This document shows, piece after piece, positions 1 through 8,867 of a stretch of DNA of 64,000 nt. The translations under genes and the position numbers were made by a program. Below the pieces are notes generated by a model, which was not told where the DNA came from, searched no databases, and saw only the letters and a program-made list of their open reading frames with translations. This DNA is from Cohnella ginsengisoli (GTDB taxonomy: Bacteria; Bacillota; Bacilli; Paenibacillales; Paenibacillaceae), in assembly GCF_029525555.1 (NCBI RefSeq), contig NZ_JAPDHZ010000002.1:2021868-2085867 (forward strand), read 5' to 3'. Numbering within the stretch: position 1 is the stretch's first letter; every line of letters starts with the position of its first letter.

Positions 1-537
1 ACCTACGACCAGGCGCTCAAGATGCTCGTCGACGGCACGGGCGTCCAGTATCCGATGCTGACGTTCGCGCTCTCCAACATTTTCGCCACGTATCCCGACA
101 AGATCGACGATATCGGCGTATTTGCCCAGCCCGGCGACAGCGCGGACAGCAACGGCCTGACGGTGTGGATGCCAGCCGCCATCTCGATCTACAAGGACGG
201 CAAAAACGTGGAAGCCGCCAAAAAGTGGCTCGCGTTCTTCGACACGCCGGAGGCGATGGCGCTCATGGCCGCCAAGGCGAAGCCGGAAGGCCCGTACGTT
301 ATTAAAGGCGCCGCGCTCCCCGAGGACGCCTACGGCGGCGTTAAGGATATGCTACCTTACTTCGACAGCAACAATAACGCGCCTGCGCTCGAGTTCCTGT
401 CGCCGCTCAAGGGCCCGAACCTGCCGCAGATTACGGTCGAAGCCGGCTCCGGCATGAAGTCGCCCGAAGACAGCGCGAAGGCGTACGACAAGGACGTCGA
501 GAAGCAAGCCAAGCAGCTCGGACTGGCAGGCTGGTAA
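1..537 (+). CDS. Extracellular sugar-binding lipoprotein, C-terminal part (CUT1 ABC SBP)
   Basis: The reading frame is open from base 1, so the N-terminus (signal peptide, lipobox) lies outside the window. The 178 visible residues are typical of the C-lobe of family 1 extracellular solute-binding proteins: a segment with NGLTVWMPAA, a 'kNVEAAKKWLAFFDTPEAM' helix, and a final region ending in KQAKQLGLAGW. It is followed, after a 128-bp gap with a stem-loop, by two permease genes on the same strand. It therefore supplies the ligand to that importer. The substrate cannot be read from this fragment. Confidence 0.85.
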   Translation, partial: TYDQALKMLVDGTGVQYPMLTFALSNIFATYPDKIDDIGVFAQPGDSADSNGLTVWMPAAISIYKDGKNVEAAKKWLAFFDTPEAMALMAAKAKPEGPYVIKGAALPEDAYGGVKDMLPYFDSNNNAPALEFLSPLKGPNLPQITVEAGSGMKSPEDSAKAYDKDVEKQAKQLGLAGW

Positions 538-609
538 GTAAGGCGGAAGCAGCCGCTTAATCAGCCCTTAAGCAGCACAAAGCAGCCCTTTAGCAAGCAC
601 CCCATCGAT

Positions 610-636
610 CGGCCCTGCGATATCGCCGCAGGGCCG
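610..636 (+). promoter_or_regulatory. Intercistronic stem-loop between SBP and permeases
   Basis: A perfect 10-bp stem (CGGCCCTGCG / CGCAGGGCCG) lies between the binding protein and the first permease and is not followed by a T run. In sugar ABC operons such hairpins usually protect the upstream SBP message or partly attenuate read-through, giving more SBP than permease. That role is inferred here. Confidence 0.6.
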
Positions 637-665
637 ATTTATGAATCCGATAGGAGCGAGAGAGA

Positions 666-1532
666 ATGACCAAAGCATCCAGGCGATTTTATTCCTACGC
701 ATTCCTGCTGCCCGCCGGCATCGTCTACTTCATCTTTTTCCTGCTGCCGACGCTCATGTCTTTTTTCTTCAGCATGACGCGCTGGGACCTGGTCGATTGG
801 GAATTCATCGGCTTCGACAATTACGCGACCTTCTTCTCCGAATCGTCGCTCAATATCGGCTTCCGCAACACGCTCATTTACGCCGTCGTCACCTGCGCGC
901 TCAAGGTCGTCTTCGGCCTGCTGCTCGGCGTGGCGCTCACTTCGTCGCTGCGTGTCAAGAGCTATCTGCGATCGGTCGTCTTTTTCCCTACCCTGCTCTC
1001 GACGATTGCCGTCGGCATCGCCTTCAGCAGCATGATGCATCCGACGCAGGGGCTAATCAACCGCAGCCTGTCGGCGGTCGGCATCGCGGGTCCCGACTGG
1101 CTGGGCGACACCGGTATTGCCTTGCTGTCCGTTGCGCTGGTGGACGTGTGGAAAGGCGTCGGCATGGCGACGGTCATCTTTATCGCGGGCATCATGTCGA
1201 TCCCCGAGGAGTATTACGAGGCGCTGCAGATCGACGGCGGAACTTCCTTTTCCAAATTCCGCTATATCACGATTCCGCTGACCGCGCCCGCGATGAACTC
1301 CGTCATCATCCTCGCCTTCATCGGCGGACTGCGCTCGTTCGACCTCGTCTGGGCGATGACCAAGGGCGGCCCCGGCTTCAGCACCGACCTGATCGCCTCC
1401 ATCATCTACAAGCAATATCAAGGCGGCTTCTACGGCCTCGCGACCGCGGGCAACGTCATCCTGTTCATCGGCGTGTCGCTGCTGGCGTTTCCGCTGTTTA
1501 AATTTCTCAACAAGAGAGAGGTGGACCTATGA
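666..1532 (+). CDS. Sugar ABC transporter permease, MalF/UgpA-like
   Basis: Membrane component of a CUT1-type carbohydrate importer, 288 residues. It starts with an N-terminal transmembrane segment (FLLPAGIVYFIFFLLPTL) and has about six membrane spans. The cytoplasmic EAA loop reads EEYYEALQIDGGTSFSKF around residues 178-196, where the ATPase docks, and WAMTKGGPGFSTDL follows, as is usual for MalF-type subunits. The ATG has a good ribosome site (TAGGAGCGAG) and the stop overlaps the next start by 4 bp (ATGA), indicating translational coupling. No ATPase gene is present; a shared MsmX-type ATPase elsewhere would be normal for this group. Confidence 0.93.
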   Translation: MTKASRRFYSYAFLLPAGIVYFIFFLLPTLMSFFFSMTRWDLVDWEFIGFDNYATFFSESSLNIGFRNTLIYAVVTCALKVVFGLLLGVALTSSLRVKSYLRSVVFFPTLLSTIAVGIAFSSMMHPTQGLINRSLSAVGIAGPDWLGDTGIALLSVALVDVWKGVGMATVIFIAGIMSIPEEYYEALQIDGGTSFSKFRYITIPLTAPAMNSVIILAFIGGLRSFDLVWAMTKGGPGFSTDLIASIIYKQYQGGFYGLATAGNVILFIGVSLLAFPLFKFLNKREVDL

Positions 1533-2361
1533 GCCGCTCCGCCCGTCGCATCGCGCTCGAAGCGCTGGCCGTCCTGCTGTCCGTCGTCGTCTTCTGGGTC
1601 CCCTTCTACTTCGTCATCATCAACTCGTTTAAAAATCGCACCGAGTCCTCCTTGCTCGATATCCGCTGGCCTAGCGCGTTCGAGATTTACGACAACTACA
1701 AGACCGTGCTCACCGCCCAGGACGGCATGGTGTCGCGGGCTTTCCTGAACAGCGCCGCGATCACGCTGCTGTCGATCGCCGTGCTCGTCGTCGTCTGCGC
1801 CATGGCCGGCTACGTCATGCAGCGCAGGACGGACCGCTGGTCGGGCACGATCAGCTTCTTGGTGCTGGCTGGCCTCATGATCCCGCCCGCCATTGTGCCG
1901 ACGATCTGGGTGCTCGACTCCATCCATCTGTTCAAAACGATGAGCGGCATCGTGCTGATCGAGGTCGCGCTCGGCATCTCGTTCGCGACGATCCTGTACA
2001 AGGGCTTTATGGCCACCATCCCGCGCGAAATCGACGAAGCCGCGATCGTGGACGGCTGCGGCAGCCTGCGGCTGTTTTTCCGCATGATCTTCCCGCTCCT
2101 CGCGCCGGTTACCTCCACTGTGGTCGTCCTGTCCGCCGTCGGCATCTACAACGACTTCGTGAACCCGCTCTACTTCTTCCCCGGCGCGCGCAACGCGACG
2201 ATCCAACTCACGCTCTACAACTTCACGAGCCTGTACAACACGTCGTGGAACCTGCTCTTCGCCGACATCATCCTCATCTCCATCCCGCCGCTCGTCCTGT
2301 TTATTTTTTTTCAATAAAAAAGATCGTCGCGGGCATGACGGCAGGTGCGGTTAAGGGTTGA
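1529..2361 (+). CDS. Sugar ABC transporter permease, MalG-like (homopolymer frameshift at the C-terminus)
   Basis: Partner of the preceding permease, with six predicted membrane spans and the EAA loop PREIDEAAIVDGCGS near residue 170. As written, the frame stops at 2317 after LFIFFQ, inside a T8 run (2304-2311). One more T would restore FIFFSIKKIVAGMTAGAVKG and a stop at 2359-2361; that ending is the near-invariant C-terminus of MalG-type permeases. The repaired product has 277 residues. I regard the shift as a sequence error, since the conserved tail is intact just past it, though a real truncation cannot be excluded. Confidence 0.9.
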
Positions 2362-2412
2362 AAAGGAACTCGGTTGGGGGCGAACAAGCGAGGAAGGCTG
2401 CGAGACTTGGGA

Positions 2413-2500
2413 CGGACTCAGAATCCGCTATTTTTCCGAAATCGTCCGTTTTTCTTTCTCTACGGACTGAGCGTTCGCTATTTATCGTTCCCGGCACGTT
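2413..2500. repeat. Two imperfect intergenic repeat units, ~50-bp period
   Basis: The gap 2362-2738 has no supportable gene. It contains two related blocks starting CGGACTCAG (2413) and CGGACTGAG (2463), each followed by CGCTATTT, exactly 50 bp apart. The spacing matches the ~51-bp period of other intergenic repeats in the window, but the sequence is different. Confidence 0.45.
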
Positions 2501-2738
2501 GCGGCCCCTCTTTTTTCGCGAATAACGACTCCTCGGTCCGGCAAGTCCGCCTCATGCACGTAAACCTCGAAAATAGCGTCCGCCTGGTCCGCTCGCTGCT
2601 TTCGTAACGCCGAAGTTTGAATTGCTTGCAATGAGGATTTTGTTGTCAGTGTTATCTCATGCGAGCGCATACGAATAAAAATAAAGCAGCGACAGTTGTG
2701 GACGTGAAAATGAGTCCTAGACTGTCGCTGTTTTATAT

Positions 2739-3907
2739 TTAATGATGGAACAGTCTAACGCCCGAATACGCCATAACCATCCCGTATTCATTCGCAGCTT
2801 TTACGATTTCCGCGTCATTTGATGAACTCCCCGTTTGAACAACATATTTAACTCCGCTCCGGCTGGCGCGATCAAGATTGTCTCTAAACGGTAAGAGAGC
2901 ATCGGATGCATACGAAACTTGTTTCAGTCGTTGTAACCACGTTGTTTTTTCTTCGGACGAAAGGCGCGCAGGCGCCTCGTCAAAATATACAGTCCATTGC
3001 TTCTCTTCTTGAGGGGAAGGGTCATCGGATAACCATAAGTCAATGGCATTGTTTCTTTCTGCTCGGCTTACCTCTTTTTTTAAACTTTATCCTATGAGCA
3101 CTTGGATGTTGTCTTAAAAACCAATTGTCTGCCTTGCTTCCCGCGATCCTCGTACAATGAATACGGGATTGTTGCCCCGCACCAATCCCGATTGCCTGTC
3201 CGTCTAAGGCAAAGCAAACTGAATTCGATTGCGTATATTTCAGCGTAATCATCGCGAGCAGCAAATCCCTTTTAGCGGAATCGGGAATGGCCTGTTCGTT
3301 TGTGACAATGTTTGATAATAATTGGTCAGTAATTACGAATTCATTCCGCTCTTGTTGCAAGTTCAACCCAAACAAGGTTCTCTGTTCGAGAATTGCAGGT
3401 TTGTAATCAGGGTCAATTTCAACGATTAAGTATTTACCTTTCTTTTTTTTTCTTGAGTATTTCTAACGCCGTATCATCATATCCAGGTGCGACAATCATG
3501 TCGGAAACTTCTCTCTTCAACATATTGGCAACGGTAACATCCACCGTATCGCTAAACGCGGCACAATCGCCATATGATGACATTCGGTCAGCTCCTCTTG
3601 CGCGTGCGTACGCAATGGCTAGCGGAGATAACTCTAAGTCATCAACGAAGTATGACGTTGCCAACTTGGGACTTAGCGGATGATATACAGCGGCACCCGC
3701 AGGGCTTACGTGTTTAAAAGACGTAGCGGATGGTAGGCCAAGGCTCCTTTTCAACTCCATGACTAGCTGAAAAGAATTCAGAGCGTCTAAGATATTAATG
3801 TAACTGGCTTCCCCGTTAAGGATTTTGACGGGCGATTTTTGATCCGAGCAAAGTTTTGCACTTCCTTGATGAGGATTCATTCCATAACGCAACGTAATTT
3901 CGTTCAT
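2739..3907 (-). CDS. Monofunctional AICAR transformylase (phosphoribosylaminoimidazolecarboxamide formyltransferase), two homopolymer frameshifts
   Basis: Catalyses formylation of AICAR (ZMP) to FAICAR, the penultimate step of purine synthesis. It corresponds to the transformylase domain of PurH only; the IMP cyclohydrolase domain is absent. Diagnostic segments are [14 protein letters not shown] at the start, [12 protein letters not shown] with the catalytic Lys-His pair near residue 65, [13 protein letters not shown], and the C-terminal [14 protein letters not shown]. The reading frame is broken twice: a T9 run at 3443-3451 and a T7 run at 3075-3081 (plus strand) each appear one base too long. 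Repair gives a continuous 388-residue protein, the usual length for the stand-alone family. A ZTP riboswitch sits directly upstream, which fits the substrate exactly. GC content is much lower than in flanking operons. Confidence 0.9.
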
Positions 3908-3935
3908 ACAGGCAACATCCTTTCGATGGATAAAT

Positions 3936-3969
3936 AAAAAAAAGCATTTGATGATAATCCATCAAATAC
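3936..3969 (-). terminator. Riboswitch expression-platform terminator
   Basis: On the minus strand an 8-bp stem (ATTTGATG / CATCAAAT, loop GATTAT) is followed by eight T residues. It lies between the ZTP aptamer and the AICAR transformylase start, so it is the likely regulated terminator, disrupted when ZTP/ZMP binds. Confidence 0.85.
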
Positions 3970-3970
3970 T

Positions 3971-4045
3971 TTGCCCAGGCGTACGACGTTATGAAATATG
4001 TGCTCCCTCGTGGTTCTCCACGTTTACGCCAGTCACACATACCAA
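3971..4045 (-). ncRNA. ZTP (pfl) riboswitch aptamer
   Basis: Read on the minus strand, the leader contains the conserved ZTP/pfl elements in order: TGTGTGACTGGCG, a short hairpin, CCACGAGGGAGCAC, a variable linker and the pseudoknot-forming strand CGCCTGGGCA-like segment (GTACGCCTGGGCA). The intrinsic terminator follows at once and the downstream gene consumes AICAR (ZMP), the ligand precursor. This is a transcriptional ON switch by known family behaviour. A short open frame across the same bases is a by-product of the RNA sequence and is not annotated. Confidence 0.9.
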
Positions 4046-4214
4046 AGATTGCATAAATTATTTTACATGAAAATTTGGAAAATAAACAACATCTTTTAAC
4101 TGAGGATAACTGCCGTTAGCGTGGCAAAGGCAGCCCGATCGTTTATGGTTGCGGCTTCCTTCGTGTTCTTTTTAAATTGTAGTTCCCGGATAGCTTAATG
4201 AAGCTTAAGTTAAT

Positions 4215-4525
4215 TCAGTCCATCTGTAATACTTTTTTTTCAGATTCGCTGAAAACTGCAACGTATTTCTTGTTCTGATACCCCTTAATTTTATAAAAGA
4301 TTTTCCCAGGAGGCGGAGCACATTCTGAGACATTGCAAGTTATAGGTACATCTCCAATTTTTCACCTATTTGCTCTGTGGGTACTTCTACGTCAGTAATG
4401 CCGTAGGTTTTGTCTTTTATCGTAACAGTATAAACATAACGTGTACTATCATTGGAGGTTTGATAATTTGAACTTCCTATAATTATGAACAAAGCTAACA
4501 TGACCATTAGCAATGCTTTATTCAA
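4215..4525 (-). CDS. Small secreted or membrane-anchored protein of unknown function (frameshifted)
   Basis: The N-terminus is a hydrophobic export segment (ALLMVMLALFIIIGSS), followed by a small soluble domain (YVYTVTIKDKTYGITDVEVP). As written it stops at 4340, but a T5 run at 4358-4362 one base short explains this. With one more base the frame continues through PITCNVSECAPPPGKIFYKIKGYQNKKYVAVF to a stop at 4215, giving about 103 residues. The two cysteines in the restored part may form a disulfide. I do not recognise the family. It lies in the AT-rich island upstream of the ZTP riboswitch on the same strand. Confidence 0.55.
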
Positions 4526-4689
4526 TGAAGTGGATCCTCCAAGTTTTTAGTAGATTAACTCTTAAGGGAAAGCTATATTTAGACGTTCAATTTCCATTTC
4601 GTTGCGTTCGTGGCAGCCTCATTAGATGATTTAACCTCCACTAACTCCCTAAACGCAATAACTCTAATTCTCGAAGAACTTCCTTTACA

Positions 4690-5285
4690 TCACAGTCGGG
4701 ATTTAGAATATGGATCATCTCTTCCGTAATGGGGGGAATCATCGTAAATTTTTGCAACAGCTTCTAAGGAAGGCGATAATTCAAAATAACCGCTCGCAAA
4801 TTCTGCAAAATCCTCTGGCGTATGGAATATACAGCCCACTAAAAAAATCAGAACCATCGCTTTCGCCATTTGGAATCTCAACTTTTCCCTTGTGCCAGTT
4901 AGTGTCGCTGTTTTTACGCCAAATACAAAAAGTCACATCGTCTTTTTCAATCGCTTCGTCTTCAAGCAAAGACAATAAGTCCTTTGGAGCGTCATCATAA
5001 ATCCCTTGCCATACTTGATGTTCATCTTGCGCATAGGGGCTTAATCCAGATTCATGATCGAAGCCTTTTAGGACGGTACCTTCAGGGGAAAACATAATAA
5101 GGAGATGATCGCCTGCTCCATTATCTATCTTCGCCATGCAAACACCCTCAGCCCAATCTTGAACAAAACTATGGTAACGAAGCCATTCATCTCGAGAAAG
5201 AATAATATTTAGCGTTGCTTGGATTTTCATTAGCTTTTTTTAAGCTTGCTGGATCTGGTAAATGCGCTAACACATTTACTTCCAT
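4690..5285 (-). CDS. Hypothetical soluble protein, ~197 aa after repair of two frameshifts
   Basis: The best start is the ATG at 5285, which has a strong ribosome site (AAAGGGTGAG) and begins MEVNVLAHLPDPASLKK. A T7 run at 5235-5241 and an A7 run at 4841-4847 each appear one base too long. Correcting both joins three open segments into one acidic protein rich in W, D and E (DEWLRYHSFVQDWAEGV, LLIMFSPEGTVLKGFDHES, CIWRKNSDTNWHKGKVEIP, HTPEDFAEFASGYFEL). There is no signal peptide or membrane span. It resembles small SUKH/immunity-like proteins in general character, but I cannot assign a family. It sits between two small exported proteins in the low-GC island. Confidence 0.5.
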
Positions 5286-5380
5286 AATTCTCACCCTTTC
5301 TTATTTCATTAACATTCCCTTTGGTTCCAACTATAAGTTCTCCGTTCGCGTAATGAAAGAGAACGCGTGATTTAATTATC

Positions 5381-5794
5381 TTACCTCCATGGTAACCTTT
5401 CTTTATCCTTTAAAGAGAAAACGCCAGGCTCCCAAGTCTCTATATGTCCGTATCCGCCAATAATGTCTTCATTAACTTGATAAACGCGAGCGTATAGTTT
5501 CTTTCCTGATTTGTGTTTTTCTCTCAGCAGGTAGGTTGTAATATAAATTTCTTTATCCACATACGGCTTCAAATCAACAATAGCCGCTATACTTGGATCC
5601 GCGTTTTTTGTTTGTAGCTTTTCTTTGCTTGTTTTCCCATCCACATGCCAACCAAACGACTCGATGTATTCAACGGGATTAACGTTATTCTGCTCTGTTG
5701 TTTCCTTAGCGCAACCAAACAGAAACACAAGACAAAAAAATGCAAACCAAACATTCATTTTCACAATTGAAGTCACCACCCCTTTATTTTCCAT
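5381..5794 (-). CDS. Small lipoprotein, DUF4830-like
   Basis: It carries a signal peptide with a lipobox (FCLVFLFGC) and a short mature domain of about 105 residues: NPVEYIESFGWHVDGK followed by YARVYQVNEDIIGGYGHIETW. The 'YIESFGW' start and 'N..IIGG' strand resemble DUF4830 proteins of Bacillus and Paenibacillus. Translation may start at the GTG or ATG 11-12 codons in (around 5761-5758), since an AAAGGGGTGG ribosome site lies inside the longer frame. Its function is unknown; it is probably anchored on the outer face of the membrane. Confidence 0.6.
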   Translation of the reverse strand: MENKGVVTSIVKMNVWFAFFCLVFLFGCAKETTEQNNVNPVEYIESFGWHVDGKTSKEKLQTKNADPSIAAIVDLKPYVDKEIYITTYLLREKHKSGKKLYARVYQVNEDIIGGYGHIETWEPGVFSLKDKERLPWR

Positions 5795-5914
5795 TTAAAT
5801 GTGAGACGTAATGATCCTCCTGAAGGTTGCGGTGTTTCAACGCACTGCCAGTGAGAGTAACGACAGCCGTCAGCTCGCTGTTCCGCCTCAGACCCCATGC
5901 ACACTCTGCATAGC

Positions 5915-5939
5915 AAAAGGCGACCGGTCCCCGGTCGTC
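5915..5939 (-). terminator. Terminator of kinase-regulator-SBP operon 1
   Basis: A 9-bp stem (GGCGACCGG / CCGGTCGTC, one G-T pair) lies just past the stop of the SBP gene and is followed on the minus strand by TTTT. Confidence 0.65.
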
Positions 5940-5946
5940 TTCCTTC

Positions 5947-7333
5947 TTAATGCTCGCTCCGCAATTGCTTGTCCAGCGCCATCTGCAAATCGGCCATATA
6001 CATGGACGGCGTGTAGCTCGCGCTCGATACGAGCAGCTGCGCGTTGTTCCAGGCGGTTGCCTGCGTCTCTGCGTTAAAGAAAGCCTCGAACCACAGCGTG
6101 CCGTTTTGGATGCCGTCGATCTTGCTCTGCGCCAATTGGGTCAGCGGCGGCAGCGTTTGCGGCAGACGGTCGGTTTTGAACCCCGTAATAATGCCCATCT
6201 CGCTCATCGCCTTGTTGCCGTAATCCGAGAACACCGACTTCATCCACCGCTTTATCTCGTCGTCGTAGCCGGCCGCGGAGAAGGAGGTCGTCAGCCCCGC
6301 GTTAAGCAGCCAATCGCCTTCGCCGCCCGCGCCGCCCGGTACAAGCGGGATATTGAACAAGCCGATCCGGTCCTCTCCGATGCGGTTCTGTTTCGGATCG
6401 TTGAAGTCCCGAAGGCTCCAGCTCCCCCGTATAGTAGATGGCAGCACGGCCCTGCAAGAACATCGCGGTCGCCTCGTCCAGATCCGTCGTGTTCACGTGG
6501 TCCCCGAAATAGCCCTGCAGCGCCATGCGCTGGACGACGTCCGCCGCCTCGACGAACCCCGGATCAGTGAGGCTGAGTTCGCCCCGGCTCACCCGCGCCA
6601 TCGCGTCGAAGCCGTATTTGCGCACGACGTACCCGTTGATCAGCCGGGTGAGCGTCCATTTCTGCGAGCCGGCCACGGCGAAGGGCTGCACACCCGCCTG
6701 CTGAAGCTTTTCGGCCGCTTGAAGCAGCTCGTCCCAGGTTTTGGGCACCTCAATGCCGTTCTGCTCGAAAAGCGACTTGTTGTACCAGAACCCCTCGATG
6801 TTGATCTCGAGCGGCAGCGCGTACAGCCCCTTCCCGCCTGTCATCGACTTGAGCAGTTTGACGGCGGTCGGATTCAGCGCGTCCCCAAGACCCAGCTCCC
6901 CGAAAGCCTGCTCGATATCGAGCACGAAGCCGTGCTCGGACAGCTGCTGCAGCGGTTTGCCGGATTCGTAAGTGAACAGCTCCGGGAGGTCGTTGCTCGC
7001 CGCCAGCAGCTGGATCCGCTGCAGCAGGTCGGACGTGTTGACGTTCTCGAATTCGTACCGGACCGAAGGGTGCTCCCGCTCGTAGTCCCGGGCCAGCTCG
7101 CTGACGATGCGGGGCTGCTGCGACTCCAGATTGGAGGAGACGTAGCGAATGACGCGGGTCGGATCGGACACGACCGGACGGTCAGAGGAATAAGACGATA
7201 CGCCGCCGCATGCGGAGAGCAGGATGAGTGCGAGCAGCAATGGCGTCCATTGCAAAAATAATCGGTTACGGCGCGCGCCCGGCGGAAGCTGCGCATGATC
7301 CCCTTTCCGGCGTCCGGCACGATGATCAGCCAT
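5947..7333 (-). CDS. Extracellular solute-binding lipoprotein, SBP paralogue 1 (frameshifted)
   Basis: A 461-residue family 1 sugar-binding protein with a lipobox (LILLSACGG, Cys near residue 42) and conserved blocks VRYEFENVNTSDLLQ, LAASNDLPELFTYESGKPL, LYALPLEINIEGFWYNKSLF and NAGLTTSFS. The frame breaks after AAIYYTG at a C5 run (6424-6428) one base too long; correction gives IYYTGSWSLRDFNDPKQNR, identical in layout to the two paralogues at 14.1-15.4 and 25.6-27.0 kb. Its ATG overlaps the stop of the YesN-like gene by 8 bp, so it is co-translated with the sensor pair. No permease is adjacent, which suggests a sensing role (ligand presentation to the kinase) rather than, or besides, uptake. 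Confidence 0.88.
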
Positions 7334-8864
7334 GCTCCGCCTCCTTCCTCGTCGCCGCGCCCGGATCGTCCCGGTACTGGCCGGGCGTCATGCCGACGTG
7401 CTTTTTGAACAGCTCCGTAAAATGCCTGTAGTTGTAATAGCCGACCGCCTCGCTTGCCTCGTTCACTCGCTTGCCTTCGCGCAGAAGCAGCTTGGCTTCG
7501 TCGAGCCGCAGTCGCGTGACGTGCTTGATGTACGAAGCGCCCGTCTTCTCCTTGAACAACAGACTGAAATAGGTCGTGTTCATGCCGACGTGATCCGCGA
7601 CCTCCTGCAGCGTCAGATCGCGGCGGAAATGCCGCCCGATGAAGTCGATCGCCTTGGCCACCGCGGCGTGCTGGGACGCCTGCCGCTCCTCGGCGGTTTT
7701 GGCGAACACCGTCTCCAACTGCTCGCGGAGCCAGCGGAACATCTCGTCTCGCGTCTGCATGCCCGCTAACTCCCGGTGCGGCACCGCCGCCGCGGGCATG
7801 GCGGTCCGCTGCGCGCCCGGCACCGTCTCCCTGCCCGAACGGCGGCCGACGTAAGCCAGCTTCAAAATCTCCTGCTCCGCGAGCTCCGGATCGAGGCGCT
7901 CTTGCTCCATCCATCTGCTGAAGGCGTCCAGGTCACGGAGCAGCCCCTCTTTATCTCCGGTTCGGATATCGAACAGGATCGCCTCTTCGCGATCCGTCAG
8001 CCCTTCGGGGAAGACGCCGCTCTCGGCGATATGCGCGTAACGGGTCAAGCCCCGCTCCTCCAGGAACCGGGCGAACCGCAACGCCCGCAGCGCCTCGGTC
8101 CGGCTGCGGACGACGTCGGCGACGACGCTGTACGTCCCTCCCGCGCCGGCCGTGTCCGGCAGCTCTGACATGCGGCCCCGCACTTCCTCCCAGCCTGCGT
8201 CGTCCGGCCATGCGAAGTGAAAGACGGCCGCAAGAGACTCGTCCCCATCGGCCCCAACGACCGTCCGACTCGCGCCGAGCGGCTCCAGCGCATTCTCCAG
8301 CGCCCCTTCCGGCACTTCGCCCGCAATGACGGTGACGGCGACCACTCGGTCCGCCTCCGCCTCGCCGAAGCAGGCGCGCCAACGCGGGAGCACCTCCAGA
8401 CCACGCCGGAGCAGCGCAAGCGTCGCCTGCTCGAGCATCGCCTCGCGGTTCGCTTCCGCGGCCCGCCGCAGCGCGGCCAGCTCCTCGCGCCTGCCGATCC
8501 GCTCGCGTGTCCGCCGCAGCGCCTCGTCCACTTTTTCCAACGTGATCGGCTTCTCCAAGTAATCGACGACTCCGAGCTTCATCGCGGTCCGCACATATTC
8601 GTACTCGTTGAACCCGCTGAACACGATGCAGACGGTCTCCGGCGCCACCTCCATGACAAGCTCGATCAGGCGCAATCCGTCGATGCCCGGCATCCGAATG
8701 TCCGTCATCACGATGTCGGGCCGCAGATCGCGGATGAGCGCCAAGGCCGTCTTGCCGTCCTCGGCGGTGCCCGCGAGAGACATGCCGTAGTCGGACCATT
8801 CGATCATCGAGCGCAGGCCCTCCAGGACGATATATTCATCGTCGCAGATCACGACGCGCAGCAT
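7326..8864 (-). CDS. Response regulator, YesN/AraC family
   Basis: 512 residues. The receiver domain is at 1-120, with acidic pocket DDE at 8-10, phospho-acceptor Asp55 in DIVMTDIRMPG and the Lys of YLEKPI. A variable linker of about 280 residues follows. The C-terminal AraC double helix-turn-helix covers about 405-505 (IGRHFRRDLTLQEVADHVGMNTTYFSLLFKEKTG ... GYYNYRHFTELFKKHVGMTPGQYR). By family it is phosphorylated by the YesM-type kinase just upstream and activates carbohydrate genes. The spacing to the kinase gene is 3 bp and it overlaps the SBP start, forming a tight three-gene unit. Confidence 0.95.
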   Translation of the reverse strand: MLRVVICDDEYIVLEGLRSMIEWSDYGMSLAGTAEDGKTALALIRDLRPDIVMTDIRMPGIDGLRLIELVMEVAPETVCIVFSGFNEYEYVRTAMKLGVVDYLEKPITLEKVDEALRRTRERIGRREELAALRRAAEANREAMLEQATLALLRRGLEVLPRWRACFGEAEADRVVAVTVIAGEVPEGALENALEPLGASRTVVGADGDESLAAVFHFAWPDDAGWEEVRGRMSELPDTAGAGGTYSVVADVVRSRTEALRALRFARFLEERGLTRYAHIAESGVFPEGLTDREEAILFDIRTGDKEGLLRDLDAFSRWMEQERLDPELAEQEILKLAYVGRRSGRETVPGAQRTAMPAAAVPHRELAGMQTRDEMFRWLREQLETVFAKTAEERQASQHAAVAKAIDFIGRHFRRDLTLQEVADHVGMNTTYFSLLFKEKTGASYIKHVTRLRLDEAKLLLREGKRVNEASEAVGYYNYRHFTELFKKHVGMTPGQYRDDPGAATRKEAEHG

Positions 8865-8867
8865 GCC

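Noticed and set aside
2374..2607. 77-codon frame after the first ABC operon
   Set aside because: No ribosome site and low-complexity composition; the DNA holds ~50-bp repeats.
3816..4040. 74-codon frame upstream of AICAR transformylase
   Set aside because: It is fully explained by the ZTP riboswitch and its terminator.
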